24,670 bases of DNA from Granulicella sp. (GTDB lineage Bacteria; Acidobacteriota; Terriglobia; Terriglobales; Acidobacteriaceae). Shown piece after piece: positions 15,515 through 23,559 of this stretch. Position 1 is the first letter of the stretch; each line of letters starts with the position of its first letter. Where the stretch lies: NCBI GenBank assembly GCA_003133205.1, contig PKWK01000266.1:1-24670 (forward strand), in the 5' to 3' direction. A program made the translations under genes and the position numbers. Under the pieces are notes generated by a model. That model saw only the letters and a list, made by a program, of their open reading frames with translations, had not been told where the DNA came from and searched no databases.

Positions 15515-16369
15515 ATGGAGCACGCACGCCCTTCGCGAACCGCGCTGCGTGTCGCCATGCGCCGCGCCGCCCACCAACTCTACGACGCCCGGCCACTGGT
15601 GCTCGACGACCCTATCGCCGTCGCAATCCTGGGCCCGCATACGGCGGAACTCGAGCGCACGCCGGGGCGAAATCCCGAACACAAGCCACGGCCATACTCA
15701 GTGGGCCTGCGAGCGTTTCTCGTCGCCCGCAGCCGCTACGCCGAAGACCTACTCGCGCACGCAGTCGAGCACGCGGTCACCCAGTACGTGCTGCTCGGCG
15801 CGGGCCTGGACACCTTTGCCCACCGCAACCCTCATCCGCGGCTGCGCGTCTTCGAGGTCGACCACCCCGCCACCCAGGAGTGGAAGCGCGAACTGTTACG
15901 CAGCAGCGGTCTGACCACACCTGCCAACCTCGCCTATGCGCCGGTGGACTTCGAGCGGCATTCGCTCGCGGAGCAGCTCCACACTGCCGGTTTCGACTCC
16001 TCCGCTCCCAGTTTCTTCGCATGGCTTGGCGTTGTGCCTTACCTCACGCGCGACACGTTCCGCGCAACGCTCGCCTTCATCTCCGCCCAGCCGCACGGCA
16101 GCGGCGTTGTCTTCGACTACGGCCAGCCGCGCACTGTCCTTCCCCCGCACGAGCAGCTTGCCCACGACTCGCTCGCCTCGCGGGTCCAACTCGCTGGCGA
16201 AGCGTTTCAACTCTTCTTCACGCCGGCCGAGGTCGCGGCGGAACTGGCTGTCTTTCGCGATCTTGAAGACGTGGGTTCAGCCGAGATCAACGCGCGTTAC
16301 TTTGCGGGGCGCAGCGACGGTCTGAGGGTGCTTGGGAGTGCGGGTCGCCTCGTCGCCGCCTGGCTGTAA
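15515..16369 (+). CDS. SAM-dependent methyltransferase, LCM/PPM (TIGR00027-like) family
   Basis: 284 residues from ATG 15515. The N-terminus has the family's RTALRVAMRRAAHQLYDARP followed by VLDDPIAV. The SAM-binding motif I is QYVLLGAGLDTFAHR, and the acidic strand that binds the ribose is RVFEVDHPATQEWKRE. A later motif reads FFAWLGVVPYLTRDTF. These are the landmarks of the leucine-carboxyl-methyltransferase-related group of class I methyltransferases, many of which are annotated as putative O-methyltransferases with unknown substrates. Length is normal for the group. No substrate can be inferred from the neighbours. Confidence 0.88.
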   Translation: MEHARPSRTALRVAMRRAAHQLYDARPLVLDDPIAVAILGPHTAELERTPGRNPEHKPRPYSVGLRAFLVARSRYAEDLLAHAVEHAVTQYVLLGAGLDTFAHRNPHPRLRVFEVDHPATQEWKRELLRSSGLTTPANLAYAPVDFERHSLAEQLHTAGFDSSAPSFFAWLGVVPYLTRDTFRATLAFISAQPHGSGVVFDYGQPRTVLPPHEQLAHDSLASRVQLAGEAFQLFFTPAEVAAELAVFRDLEDVGSAEINARYFAGRSDGLRVLGSAGRLVAAWL

Positions 16370-16479
16370 CATCGCGCGTAGCACCGGACTGAGCGGGAGG
16401 GCGGAAATCTGCATCTCATTCAAGAGTGTGGCAGCCGAGCAAGATACTGCACGAATCCTGTTGTCGCATGGAGGTTTCA

Positions 16480-17163
16480 ATGGCTTTGCGTACTTCGTTC
16501 TTTCTTCTCGCGGTTTGCGGGCCGGGGATTGCGCTGATGGGGCAGAACCAAGCCGGCATGAACGCTGTACCGGGGCCAACCTCGGCCACCGCCGCGAAGG
16601 CGACTCCCCCTTCCGCGACGCTGCGGCCGTCGTTGGACGTTCTGAAGACTGCCGTGGGCCAGTTGAGGATCGATAAGTGGAAGGCTTCAGGCCCGATCCG
16701 GGACGAGGCGCAGAAGAATCTCGAGTCGGTCCAACGCGATGTCGCGTCGACGCTTCCAACGCTACTGGCAGCCGCGGATGCCGCTCCGGACTCGGCAGCA
16801 AAGGTGCTGCCGGTCTATCGCAACGTCGAGGCGCTCTACGATGTAACCCTGCGCTTGGTGGTCGCGGCCCGGTTGGCGGCTCCCAGCGATCAGATGTCCG
16901 GCCTCGACCAGGCACTGGCGCGTCTCGACGACGGGCGACATGCTCTGGGCGATCAACTCCAGGGCGACGCGGACGCTCAGGAGAAGAGGGTGAGCCATCT
17001 GGAGGCGGCGCTTAAAGCTGTTCCACCACCACTTCCACCGCCACCGCCGCCTGCTCCGCTGAAGTGCCCGGTGACCCCGGTCAAGAAGAAGAAAGCCGTG
17101 ACCGCCGCAAAGCCAAGTACGCCGCCGGCAAGTTCGCAGAGTTCTCCGACACCTTCGCACTGA
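16480..17163 (+). CDS. Exported proline/alanine-rich hypothetical protein
   Basis: 227 residues. The start is ATG 16480 because GGAGG at 16470-16474 lies 5 bases upstream; earlier in-frame starts (16426, 16468) lack this. An N-terminal signal peptide (LRTSFFLLAVCGPGIALMG) is likely cleaved after AQN-like residues. The mature part is a helical domain of about 130 residues (KTAVGQLRIDKWKASGPIRD onward), then a low-complexity tail with a polyproline run near residue 190 and a lysine/serine/proline-rich end. Such tails often span the periplasm or cell wall. No family recognised. It converges with accD. Confidence 0.75.
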   Translation: MALRTSFFLLAVCGPGIALMGQNQAGMNAVPGPTSATAAKATPPSATLRPSLDVLKTAVGQLRIDKWKASGPIRDEAQKNLESVQRDVASTLPTLLAAADAAPDSAAKVLPVYRNVEALYDVTLRLVVAARLAAPSDQMSGLDQALARLDDGRHALGDQLQGDADAQEKRVSHLEAALKAVPPPLPPPPPPAPLKCPVTPVKKKKAVTAAKPSTPPASSQSSPTPSH

Positions 17164-17199
17164 GCTTATGTATAAGGGGCGTTGCGATCGTTCGGTGGT

Positions 17200-18075
17200 C
17201 TAACTAGCGATGCTTCCCGGGGCCGCATCTCCAACCGCAGGCAACATCCAGCCCAGCGCCTGTGCAAGGTAAGCCTTCATATCCTTGCGTACAACAATGG
17301 CGTCCAGGAATCCGTGGTCCAGCAGGAACTCCGAGCGCTGGAAGCCCTCTGGGAGCTTCTGCCGGGTGGTCTGTTCGATCACGCGCGGGCCGGCAAAGCC
17401 GATCAGCGCGCCGGGCTCTGCGATGTTGAGGTCGCCGAGCATGGCGAAGCTCGCTGTCACGCCGCCCGTGGTGGGGTCGGTCATCACCGAGATGTAGGGA
17501 ATGCGCTCGTCGTCGAGGCGCGCCAGGCCGGAGGCGATCTTGGCCAGTTGCATCAGCGAGACGATGCCTTCCATCATGCGCGCTCCGCCCGACGCGGCAA
17601 CGATGATCAGCGGATGGCGCGTGGCGAGCGAGCGGTCAATCGCGCGTGTAATGGTTTCGCCAACCACCGCGCCCATACTGCCGCCAATAAAGCCGTACTC
17701 CATCGCGCTCATTACAACCGCGTGCGGCCCAAGCATGCCGACCGCGTTGATGATGGCGTCGTTGAGCCCCGTCTTCTTCCGCGCTTCGGCCAGACGGTGC
17801 TGGTAGCGCTTCAGGTCAGTAAAGTTGAGCGGGTCGGTGGAACGAAGTTCCATATCGACAAGCTCGTAGCCCGGTTCGAGCAACAGGTCGATGCGACGGC
17901 GCGCGTCGATGCGGAAGTGGTGGCCGCAGTTGGGACAGACGTTGAGGTTCTCCTCCAGATCCTTCTTGAAGATCGCCTGACGGCAACTGCCGCACTGGAT
18001 CCAGAGGCCCTCGGTACGCACCGTCTTTCTCCTGTCGTTGACGATCTCGTTATCTTCCCGCTTGAACCAGGTCAT
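17200..18075 (-). CDS. accD: Acetyl-CoA carboxylase, carboxyltransferase subunit beta
   Basis: 291 residues from ATG 18075 (MTWFKRED), with GGGAAG about 7 bases upstream; upstream in-frame codons to 18159 are not needed. It forms the carboxyltransferase with AccA, moving CO2 from carboxybiotin to acetyl-CoA to make malonyl-CoA for fatty-acid synthesis. The N-terminal zinc ribbon is complete: C28, C31, C47 and C50 (CGSCRQAIFKKD, then CPNCGHHF). The crotonase-fold core shows MEYGFIGGSMGAVVGE, AASGGARMMEGIVSLMQ, DPTTGGVTASFAMLGD and AGPRVIEQT, all standard AccD landmarks. The partner accA is not in the window. Confidence 0.97.
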   Translation of the reverse strand: MTWFKREDNEIVNDRRKTVRTEGLWIQCGSCRQAIFKKDLEENLNVCPNCGHHFRIDARRRIDLLLEPGYELVDMELRSTDPLNFTDLKRYQHRLAEARKKTGLNDAIINAVGMLGPHAVVMSAMEYGFIGGSMGAVVGETITRAIDRSLATRHPLIIVAASGGARMMEGIVSLMQLAKIASGLARLDDERIPYISVMTDPTTGGVTASFAMLGDLNIAEPGALIGFAGPRVIEQTTRQKLPEGFQRSEFLLDHGFLDAIVVRKDMKAYLAQALGWMLPAVGDAAPGSIAS

Positions 18076-18188
18076 TGCTTGCTTCCCTTTTGGAACATCC
18101 GCCGCTGCCGATCTATTGTAGCCGTACTGCGGTCTTGGGGTGGTCAGGTTTGGACTCAAGCCTAGATTTCTCGCTATATCGAAAATAA

Positions 18189-18212
18189 AACCGAGCGGAA
18201 CGGAAACCCGTA
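18189..18212 (+). promoter_or_regulatory. Candidate ECF-type promoter of the sigma operon
   Basis: AACC at 18189-18192 and CGTA at 18209-18212 are separated by 16 bases, the spacing typical of ECF sigma promoters that use an AAC-type -35 and a CGT-type -10. It lies 24 bases before the sigma gene start, which would suit autoregulation. A sigma-70-like TATATC lies at about 18174-18179 as an alternative. Assigned by eye; several AAC motifs occur here. Confidence 0.3.
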
Positions 18213-18235
18213 CGTCTGTGCAATAGAAGGATTAA

Positions 18236-18778
18236 ATGACGGCGATCGGGGAACAGAGCTTGCGGTGGTTCTCGGCAGAGCGGGTGGAGGCTGAGCCCGA
18301 TCTGGCCCTGCTGGTTCGCGACTACTCCGGGCTGCTGTATCGCGTGGCGCTGTCGCTTCTGCACAACCCGGCCGAAGCGGAGGATGTCGTCCAGGACGTC
18401 TTTGTGCGCGTGCTGCAACGCCAGCGGCAGTTGGGCGGCATCGTCGAGGTAAGGCCGTGGCTGGTGCGGATTGCGTGGAACCTGGCGCTGGATCGCCGAC
18501 GCAGGGTGCGGCCGGAACAGATGGACGAAATCTTTGCAGAGGGCCTGGTCTCCCCCGATTTGCCCGCAGACCAGGCGCTAGCCGAGGCGGGCCGAATCAG
18601 GCAGGTGCTGGCCGCGATGGGGAGATTGCCGAAGAAGGAACGGCAGACACTACTCCTGTCGGCGATGGACCAGCTGAGTTCGGCGGAGATTGGCGCGATC
18701 CTGGGCAGGAGTGAATCGAGTGTGCGCTCACTGCTGTTTCGCGCCCGCGCTCATCTGCGAGAGCGGCTGGAAGATTGA
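18236..18778 (+). CDS. ECF-family RNA polymerase sigma factor
   Basis: 180 residues from ATG 18236, with AAGGA 5 bases upstream. Sigma region 2 is clear (LVRDYSGLLYRVALSLLHNP, then AEAEDVVQDVFVRVLQR), including the core-binding and -10-reading helices. Region 4 at the C-terminus has the helix-turn-helix that reads the -35 element (LPKKERQTLLLSAMDQLSSA, then EIGAILGRSESSVRSLLFRA). There is no region 3 and no C-terminal extension, as expected for the ECF class. It opens a three-gene operon with a membrane protein and a secretin-like exported protein. The usual arrangement suggests the next gene is its regulator and the third is a target. Confidence 0.95.
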   Translation: MTAIGEQSLRWFSAERVEAEPDLALLVRDYSGLLYRVALSLLHNPAEAEDVVQDVFVRVLQRQRQLGGIVEVRPWLVRIAWNLALDRRRRVRPEQMDEIFAEGLVSPDLPADQALAEAGRIRQVLAAMGRLPKKERQTLLLSAMDQLSSAEIGAILGRSESSVRSLLFRARAHLRERLED

Positions 18779-18794
18779 GGATTGAGGAGGAGCT

Positions 18795-19499
18795 ATGGGA
18801 ATGGAGCATGACAACGCGGTCGATAAAGTTCTCGCGGCTCTACGAGATGCTGTCCCGCCCGAGGGCATGGACGCGCGCATCGCCCAGCGTTTGGAACAGC
18901 AGGCGAAGACCGCGCAGGACGCCGCGTTTCGCTGGCGGGATCTACTTGCTGGCTCCGCATTGGCGGGAGCGTGGTGGCGCGGCGCAATCAGCGGGGCTGC
19001 GACCGCGATGCTTGTGACAGGCGCGGTGCTATTCGCCGGACATCTCCTGCGACCGCGCACACTCGTCCCTGACAACGTGCAGTTGGCGGTGAGGGAGACT
19101 TCCGCACCGGCCGTCACGCCAGTCAATGCTTCAACCCTGCGCGCGCCTGTGAGCGAGGATCGCGCGAAGCCCTGCGCTACCCCGAGCGTGCTCCGTGTGC
19201 GGACTGATCTCCCCCCTCAAACGGCCGAGACCCTACGTACCGAGAGTTACACCGAAAGCACTGCGCCGTCCCGTCCCGCCCCCGCCATGCCATTGACCGC
19301 GCAGGAGCGCCAGTTAGTCCACCTGGCAAGGACAGCGGACCCGCAAGAACTAGCGAAGTTGCAAGCGGAGGACGCGGCGGAGTTTGCCAAGTTTTTCGCA
19401 ACCCCACCCCCGCCGCCAGTTCCGGAAATTAGTCCGGAAGCCAGTCCTGACGTGAATCAAGAAGCCAGCCCCGAAGTCATCCCACCAGTAAGTGAATAG
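18795..19499 (+). CDS. Single-pass membrane protein, probable anti-sigma factor
   Basis: 234 residues from ATG 18795, with GGAGGAG 4-5 bases upstream, 16 bases after the sigma gene. Residues 1-55 are a soluble helical domain (VDKVLAALRDAVPPEGMDAR) suited to hold the sigma factor. One transmembrane helix follows at about residues 58-82 (AISGAATAMLVTGAVLFAGH). The rest is periplasmic and Pro/Thr/Ser-rich, with a helical patch (LTAQERQLVHLARTADPQEL) and an acidic proline-rich tail of near-repeats of the form SPEASPD. It has no HxxxCxxC zinc motif, so if it is an anti-sigma factor it is of the zinc-free type. The assignment rests on position and topology, not on family recognition. Confidence 0.65.
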   Translation: MGMEHDNAVDKVLAALRDAVPPEGMDARIAQRLEQQAKTAQDAAFRWRDLLAGSALAGAWWRGAISGAATAMLVTGAVLFAGHLLRPRTLVPDNVQLAVRETSAPAVTPVNASTLRAPVSEDRAKPCATPSVLRVRTDLPPQTAETLRTESYTESTAPSRPAPAMPLTAQERQLVHLARTADPQELAKLQAEDAAEFAKFFATPPPPPVPEISPEASPDVNQEASPEVIPPVSE

Positions 19500-19529
19500 A
19501 ACCGCCGTCTGAGGAAAGAGGAAGTAACG

Positions 19530-20573
19530 ATGAAGAAGCTTGCAACTGCAATGTCCGCTGTAACGCTGGCCGTACTCCTCGCTGGCCCGATCTCCTCGGC
19601 GCAGAACACGCCCACAACAACAAAGCCAATCGCACCGCTCCGACTCAAGCCGCTCTCCAACGCTCCCATCACCCTGCACGTGACCGACGACAGCAAGAAC
19701 ATCTATCAGGCCATCGGCAAGGCGGCCGGACTCACTGTTCTCTTCGATTCCGACTATGTCTCCAAGCACGTCCAGGTGGATCTGACCAGCGCCAGCCTGA
19801 GCGATTCGCTGCGCATCGTGGGCGAACTCACGGGCAGTTTCTACAAGCCGCTCACTTCGGACACCATCTACGTCGCCCAGAACACCCGCCAAAAGCACGT
19901 CGACCTCGATGATCTTGCCGATCAGACCTTCTACGTGAAAAATGCCTCACAGCAAGCCGACGCCAACGAGATCGTCACCGCCCTGCGCAACATTCTTCCC
20001 CCGGAGACCAAGGTCTACCTTCTCGCTAGCGAAAACGCGATCGTCGTCCGCTCAACCCCCGAACTCCTCGCGCATACGCAGGTACTTCTCAATGACCTCG
20101 ACCGGCCCAAGAAGACCTACCGCCTCACCTACACGGTTACCGAAATGGACGGAACCAAGCGCGTAGGCACCCAACACTTCGCCATGGTCGTCGTCTCGGG
20201 ACAACAGACGACCCTTAAGCAAGGCAGCAGGGTGCCGATTGCCACGGGCTCCTACAACGCCACCACTACCACCGGGGCCAATGCCGCTCCCGCCGGCATT
20301 CAGACACAATTCACCTATCTCGACATCGGCATGAACTTCGACGCAACTTTGGTAGCAACGGAAAATGGAGCCATGCTCAAATCGAGCGTGGAGCAGTCGA
20401 GCATCGCCCCGGAAACCTCGGGCCTAGGCCCGCAAGACCCCGTGCTGCGCCAAACCTCGCTCAAAGGCATGTTCTTCCTCACTCCCAATAAGCCCCTCAT
20501 CCTCGGCTCCGTCGATATCGCGGGCAGCACGCGCCACCTCGATGTCGAGGTCTTGATGGAGCCGTTGCCCTAA
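19530..20573 (+). CDS. Exported STN-domain, short secretin-like protein
   Basis: 347 residues from ATG 19530, with GAGGAAG upstream. A signal peptide occupies residues 1-24 (KKLATAMSAVTLAVLLAGPI). Residues 45-120 match a secretin/TonB short N-terminal (STN) domain (IYQAIGKAAGLTVLFDSDYV). Residues 125-195 look like a secretin N1/NolW-type ring domain (EIVTALRNILPPETKVYLLA). Residues 200-347 resemble a shortened secretin core (QQTTLKQGSRVPI, FTYLDIGMNFDATL, LRQTSLKGMFFL, PLILGSVDIAGS). Full secretins form outer-membrane channels with longer barrels. Whether this one oligomerises into a pore or only serves as a periplasmic ring protein is unclear. Third gene of the ECF operon. Confidence 0.8.
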   Translation: MKKLATAMSAVTLAVLLAGPISSAQNTPTTTKPIAPLRLKPLSNAPITLHVTDDSKNIYQAIGKAAGLTVLFDSDYVSKHVQVDLTSASLSDSLRIVGELTGSFYKPLTSDTIYVAQNTRQKHVDLDDLADQTFYVKNASQQADANEIVTALRNILPPETKVYLLASENAIVVRSTPELLAHTQVLLNDLDRPKKTYRLTYTVTEMDGTKRVGTQHFAMVVVSGQQTTLKQGSRVPIATGSYNATTTTGANAAPAGIQTQFTYLDIGMNFDATLVATENGAMLKSSVEQSSIAPETSGLGPQDPVLRQTSLKGMFFLTPNKPLILGSVDIAGSTRHLDVEVLMEPLP

Positions 20574-20629
20574 GGTCAACGATCTCTTTGCATGATTCAC
20601 CGGCCAAGGCGGTACCCTGTAGCGAGACC

Positions 20630-21727
20630 ATGCCGCAGGAGCGCCGCCACTACCCGATGACATCCCCCGCATACCGCATGCCCGCTGAATGGGCTCCCCA
20701 CGCCGCCACCTGGATCGCCTGGCCCCATAATCCCGAAGACTGGCCCGGAAAATTCCAGCCCATCCCGTGGGTCTACGCCGAGATCGTCCGCCACCTCTCT
20801 CGCGTCGAGGACGTCCACATCCTGGTCAACGATCTCGCCGCCGAGCGCCGCGCGACCGGCCTCCTGAAACGCGGCGGTGCCAACCTCGCCCGCACCCACT
20901 TCCATCACTGGCCCACCGACCGCGTGTGGCTCCGCGACTCCGGCCCGATCTTTGTGAAGGATTCTCAGGGCGACCTCGCCGTTACCAACTGGAAATTCAA
21001 CGCCTGGGCCAAGTACGACAACTGGCGCCGCGACGACCAGATTCCCCACCACGTCGCCCGCCTCTACAACATTCCCGAGATCAATCCGGAGATCGAACTC
21101 GCCAAAGGCAAGCCCCACCGCCTCATCCTCGAAGGCGGCTCCATCGACACCAATGGCGCCGGCGTTCTCATCACCACCGAAGAATGCCTCCTCTCCGAAG
21201 TCCAGCAGCGCAACCCCGGCCTCGGCGACGAAGCCACCACGCGCGCTCTGCTCGAACAGGCCTTCCACAACCATCTGGGAATAGCCCAGACCCTCTGGCT
21301 GCACAAGGGCTGCGCTGGCGACGACACCCACGGCCACGTCGACGACGTCACCCGCTTCGTCGCCGAAAACACAATCCTCACCGCGGTCGAACACAACACC
21401 GCCGACGAGAACCACCTCCCGCTCGCCGAGAACCTCGACCGCCTCCGCTCCGCCCGCAATCTACGCGGCAAGCCCTTCAAGATCGTCGAACTCCCCATGC
21501 CTTCGCCCGTACTCTTCGAAGGTCAGCGCCTGCCCGCGAGCTACGCCAACTTCTACATCGCCAACGGCCTGGTCCTCGTCCCCACCTTCAACGACGCGAA
21601 CGACCGCCACGCGCTCAACATCATCGCCTCCTGCTTCCCCACGCGCGAAATCGTCGGCATCCACGCCGTCGACCTCGTCTGGGGCCTCGGCACCCTCCAC
21701 TGCCTCTCTCAACAGGAGCCCGCATGA
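20630..21727 (+). CDS. aguA: Agmatine deiminase / peptidylarginine-deiminase-family enzyme
   Basis: About 365 residues. The start is uncertain: ATG 20630 is used (weak GAG upstream); ATG 20657 is the alternative and still precedes the conserved YRMPAEWAPHAATWIAWPH. The family hydrolyses agmatine to N-carbamoylputrescine and ammonia in polyamine synthesis. Active-site landmarks of the guanidine-modifying fold are present: VWLRDSGPIFV (Asp about 103), LEGGSIDTNG, DTHGHVDD (His about 236, Asp about 238), and the nucleophilic cysteine in GLGTLHCLSQQ (about 358). Length is normal. Related porphyromonad-type peptidylarginine deiminases share these motifs, so substrate is likely but not certain. Its TGA overlaps the ATG of the broken Imm53-like gene. 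Confidence 0.88.
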   Translation: MPQERRHYPMTSPAYRMPAEWAPHAATWIAWPHNPEDWPGKFQPIPWVYAEIVRHLSRVEDVHILVNDLAAERRATGLLKRGGANLARTHFHHWPTDRVWLRDSGPIFVKDSQGDLAVTNWKFNAWAKYDNWRRDDQIPHHVARLYNIPEINPEIELAKGKPHRLILEGGSIDTNGAGVLITTEECLLSEVQQRNPGLGDEATTRALLEQAFHNHLGIAQTLWLHKGCAGDDTHGHVDDVTRFVAENTILTAVEHNTADENHLPLAENLDRLRSARNLRGKPFKIVELPMPSPVLFEGQRLPASYANFYIANGLVLVPTFNDANDRHALNIIASCFPTREIVGIHAVDLVWGLGTLHCLSQQEPA

Positions 21728-22025
21728 ACCACACGGACAACTTCTCTTGGCTGGAAAACTGGTTCACTCGCCAATGCGACGGAGACTGGGAGCATGGAGA
21801 AGGCGTGGTAATCGAAAGTCTCGACGATCCAGGCTGTGGGTTCGCATCGACTTGAACGGAACGAGGTACGACGAGGTGCAGAATCGCGATCTTCTGGATG
21901 AGCGACCTGGTGAAGCGAATTGGATTCGCTGTGTAATCCGCGACGGAAAATTCGACGGGATGGGCAGCCCGGAAATGCTCGGAAGAATTGTCCAACTGTT
22001 TCGCATGTGGATCGAGGAATACTAA
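21724..22025 (+). pseudogene. Imm53-like immunity protein gene, frameshifted
   Basis: ATG 21724 overlaps the previous stop (ATGA). The first frame encodes WLENWFTRQCDGDWEHGEG, then VVIESLDDPGC, and stops at TGA 21853. The -1 frame, from about codon 38 (TGT at 21835-21837), continues smoothly with WVRIDLNGTRYDEV, WIRCVIRDGKFDGMGSPEML and RIVQLFRMWIEEY to TAA 22023. Joined, the two halves give about 100 residues matching the immunity protein 53 family as I know it (the NW..QCDGDWEH, LDxPGW and DW-C-V--GKF-G motifs). Loss of one G in an ancestral TGGTGG explains the break. Members neutralise toxins of polymorphic toxin systems, but no toxin gene is adjacent. It could also be a sequencing error. 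Confidence 0.75.
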
Positions 22026-22333
22026 GACGCCTTTTCGTGCGCCTTCATATACTCCCTTAGCGCCGCATTGATCCGGCTCTGATATCGCGTTCCCGTCTTC
22101 TTGAAAAACTCCAGCACATCCGCGTCCAGCCGCACCGTAATCTGCTTCTTGTTCCCCACCGGAATCAGCGCCCCGGGTCGCGTCCACACAGCGCCACGCT
22201 GCGAAGGAATGTCGCTGTAATCAATATCCTCGTCTTTCATCTCCAGCAGCCGCTTCCTCTGCGCAGCCGTCAAATTGGGAGGATTTTCCGGATCCAACCT
22301 AAACCGAACCATGCCAGTAGTCTTCTCTTTCAT
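22022..22333 (-). CDS. brnA: BrnA antitoxin
   Basis: 103 residues from ATG 22333 (MKEKTTGMVRFRLDPENPPN). The N-terminal and middle part is the toxin-binding region (LTAAQRKRLLEMKDEDIDYSD). The C-terminus (KKQITVRLDADVLEFFKKTG, then TRYQSRINAALREYMKAH) is the ribbon-helix-helix DNA-binding domain typical of BrnA. It neutralises BrnT and represses the operon. Its start lies inside the end of brnT (35-base overlap), as is usual for this pair. Its stop codon overlaps that of the Imm53-like gene on the other strand (22022-22025). The internal ATG at 22312 is an alternative start. Confidence 0.92.
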   Translation of the reverse strand: MKEKTTGMVRFRLDPENPPNLTAAQRKRLLEMKDEDIDYSDIPSQRGAVWTRPGALIPVGNKKQITVRLDADVLEFFKKTGTRYQSRINAALREYMKAHEKAS

Positions 22334-22571
22334 ATCTGTCCGCTCCTCGAGCTGATATCAGCCGCACCACTTCATCGCGCAACGTGAACGCAACAACAAT
22401 CTCATGTCCATCGAGCAACCCAACCGTGATCCAACGCTCTTCATCAAGGCTGCGCTCGTACAGCTTTTCCTTCCGATGCTCGTCCAGAAACACCCGCGCT
22501 GCTTCCGCGAACGAGATGCCATGCTTTCTCTGGTTGGCTTTGTCTTTCTTATCGTCCCATTCAAAATCCAC
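22299..22571 (-). CDS. brnT: BrnT toxin (predicted ribonuclease)
   Basis: 90 residues from GTG 22571 with the BrnT hallmark N-terminus FEWDDKKDKANQRKHGISFA followed by EAARVFLD. Then come the conserved ERWITVGLLDGHEIVVAFTL and VVRLISARGADRYEREDYW blocks. BrnT has a RelE-like fold and degrades RNA to block translation under stress. Length is normal and all blocks are intact, so it should be active. No Shine-Dalgarno precedes the GTG. A -10-like TACTAT ends 6 bases before it, so the message may be leaderless. Confidence 0.92.
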   Translation of the reverse strand: MDFEWDDKKDKANQRKHGISFAEAARVFLDEHRKEKLYERSLDEERWITVGLLDGHEIVVAFTLRDEVVRLISARGADRYEREDYWHGSV

Positions 22572-22577
22572 ACTGCA

Positions 22578-23243
<666 letters not shown>

Positions 23244-23301
23244 CGATCCCACAGGTCGTATCAAATTCGATAATTTCAGCAGGATCGGCGAAAATAGTTA
23301 T

Positions 23302-23559
23302 ATGGAACTCCTTCTCTACTCCGCGGCCTGGTGCCGCGACTGCCGCGAGGCAAAACGCTTTCTCGCCACCCATCAGATTCCCTACAAAGAGATCGACATC
23401 GAGAGCACTCCCGGCGCTGCCGAAGAGGTCCTAGCTCACGTCGGTAAGCGGGCCATTCCGCAGTTCGTCCTCGACGGCAAATGGATCCAGCCCTACCGTC
23501 CCGGCCAGGGCTTCCTCCACGACGAGATGGCCGAACTCTTCGGCGTGGTCGCCCAATGA
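23302..23559 (+). CDS. Glutaredoxin-family protein
   Basis: 85 residues from ATG 23302. A thioredoxin-fold glutaredoxin: the dithiol active site is CRDC (SAAWCRDCREAKRFL), the glutathione-binding cis-proline lies in KRAIPQFVLDGKW, and the C-terminal helix begins after FLHDEMAELF. The CRDC sequence differs from the common CPYC, so its preferred partner is uncertain. A GTG at 23230 is in frame but would overlap tadA and add a non-homologous extension. The upstream signal is weak (AGGA about 20 bases away). Its TGA overlaps the purB ATG by four bases. Confidence 0.85.
   Translation: MELLLYSAAWCRDCREAKRFLATHQIPYKEIDIESTPGAAEEVLAHVGKRAIPQFVLDGKWIQPYRPGQGFLHDEMAELFGVVAQ

Noticed and set aside
14707..16266. 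519-residue plus-strand frame rich in Arg, His and Pro
   Set aside because: Spans three supported genes in other frames on both strands; low-complexity shadow.
17182..18165. 327-residue plus-strand frame
   Set aside because: Antisense of accD, whose zinc ribbon and core motifs are complete.
20767..21855. 362-residue Arg/Pro/His-rich frame overlapping the agmatine deiminase
   Set aside because: Out-of-frame shadow; the enzyme frame carries all catalytic motifs.
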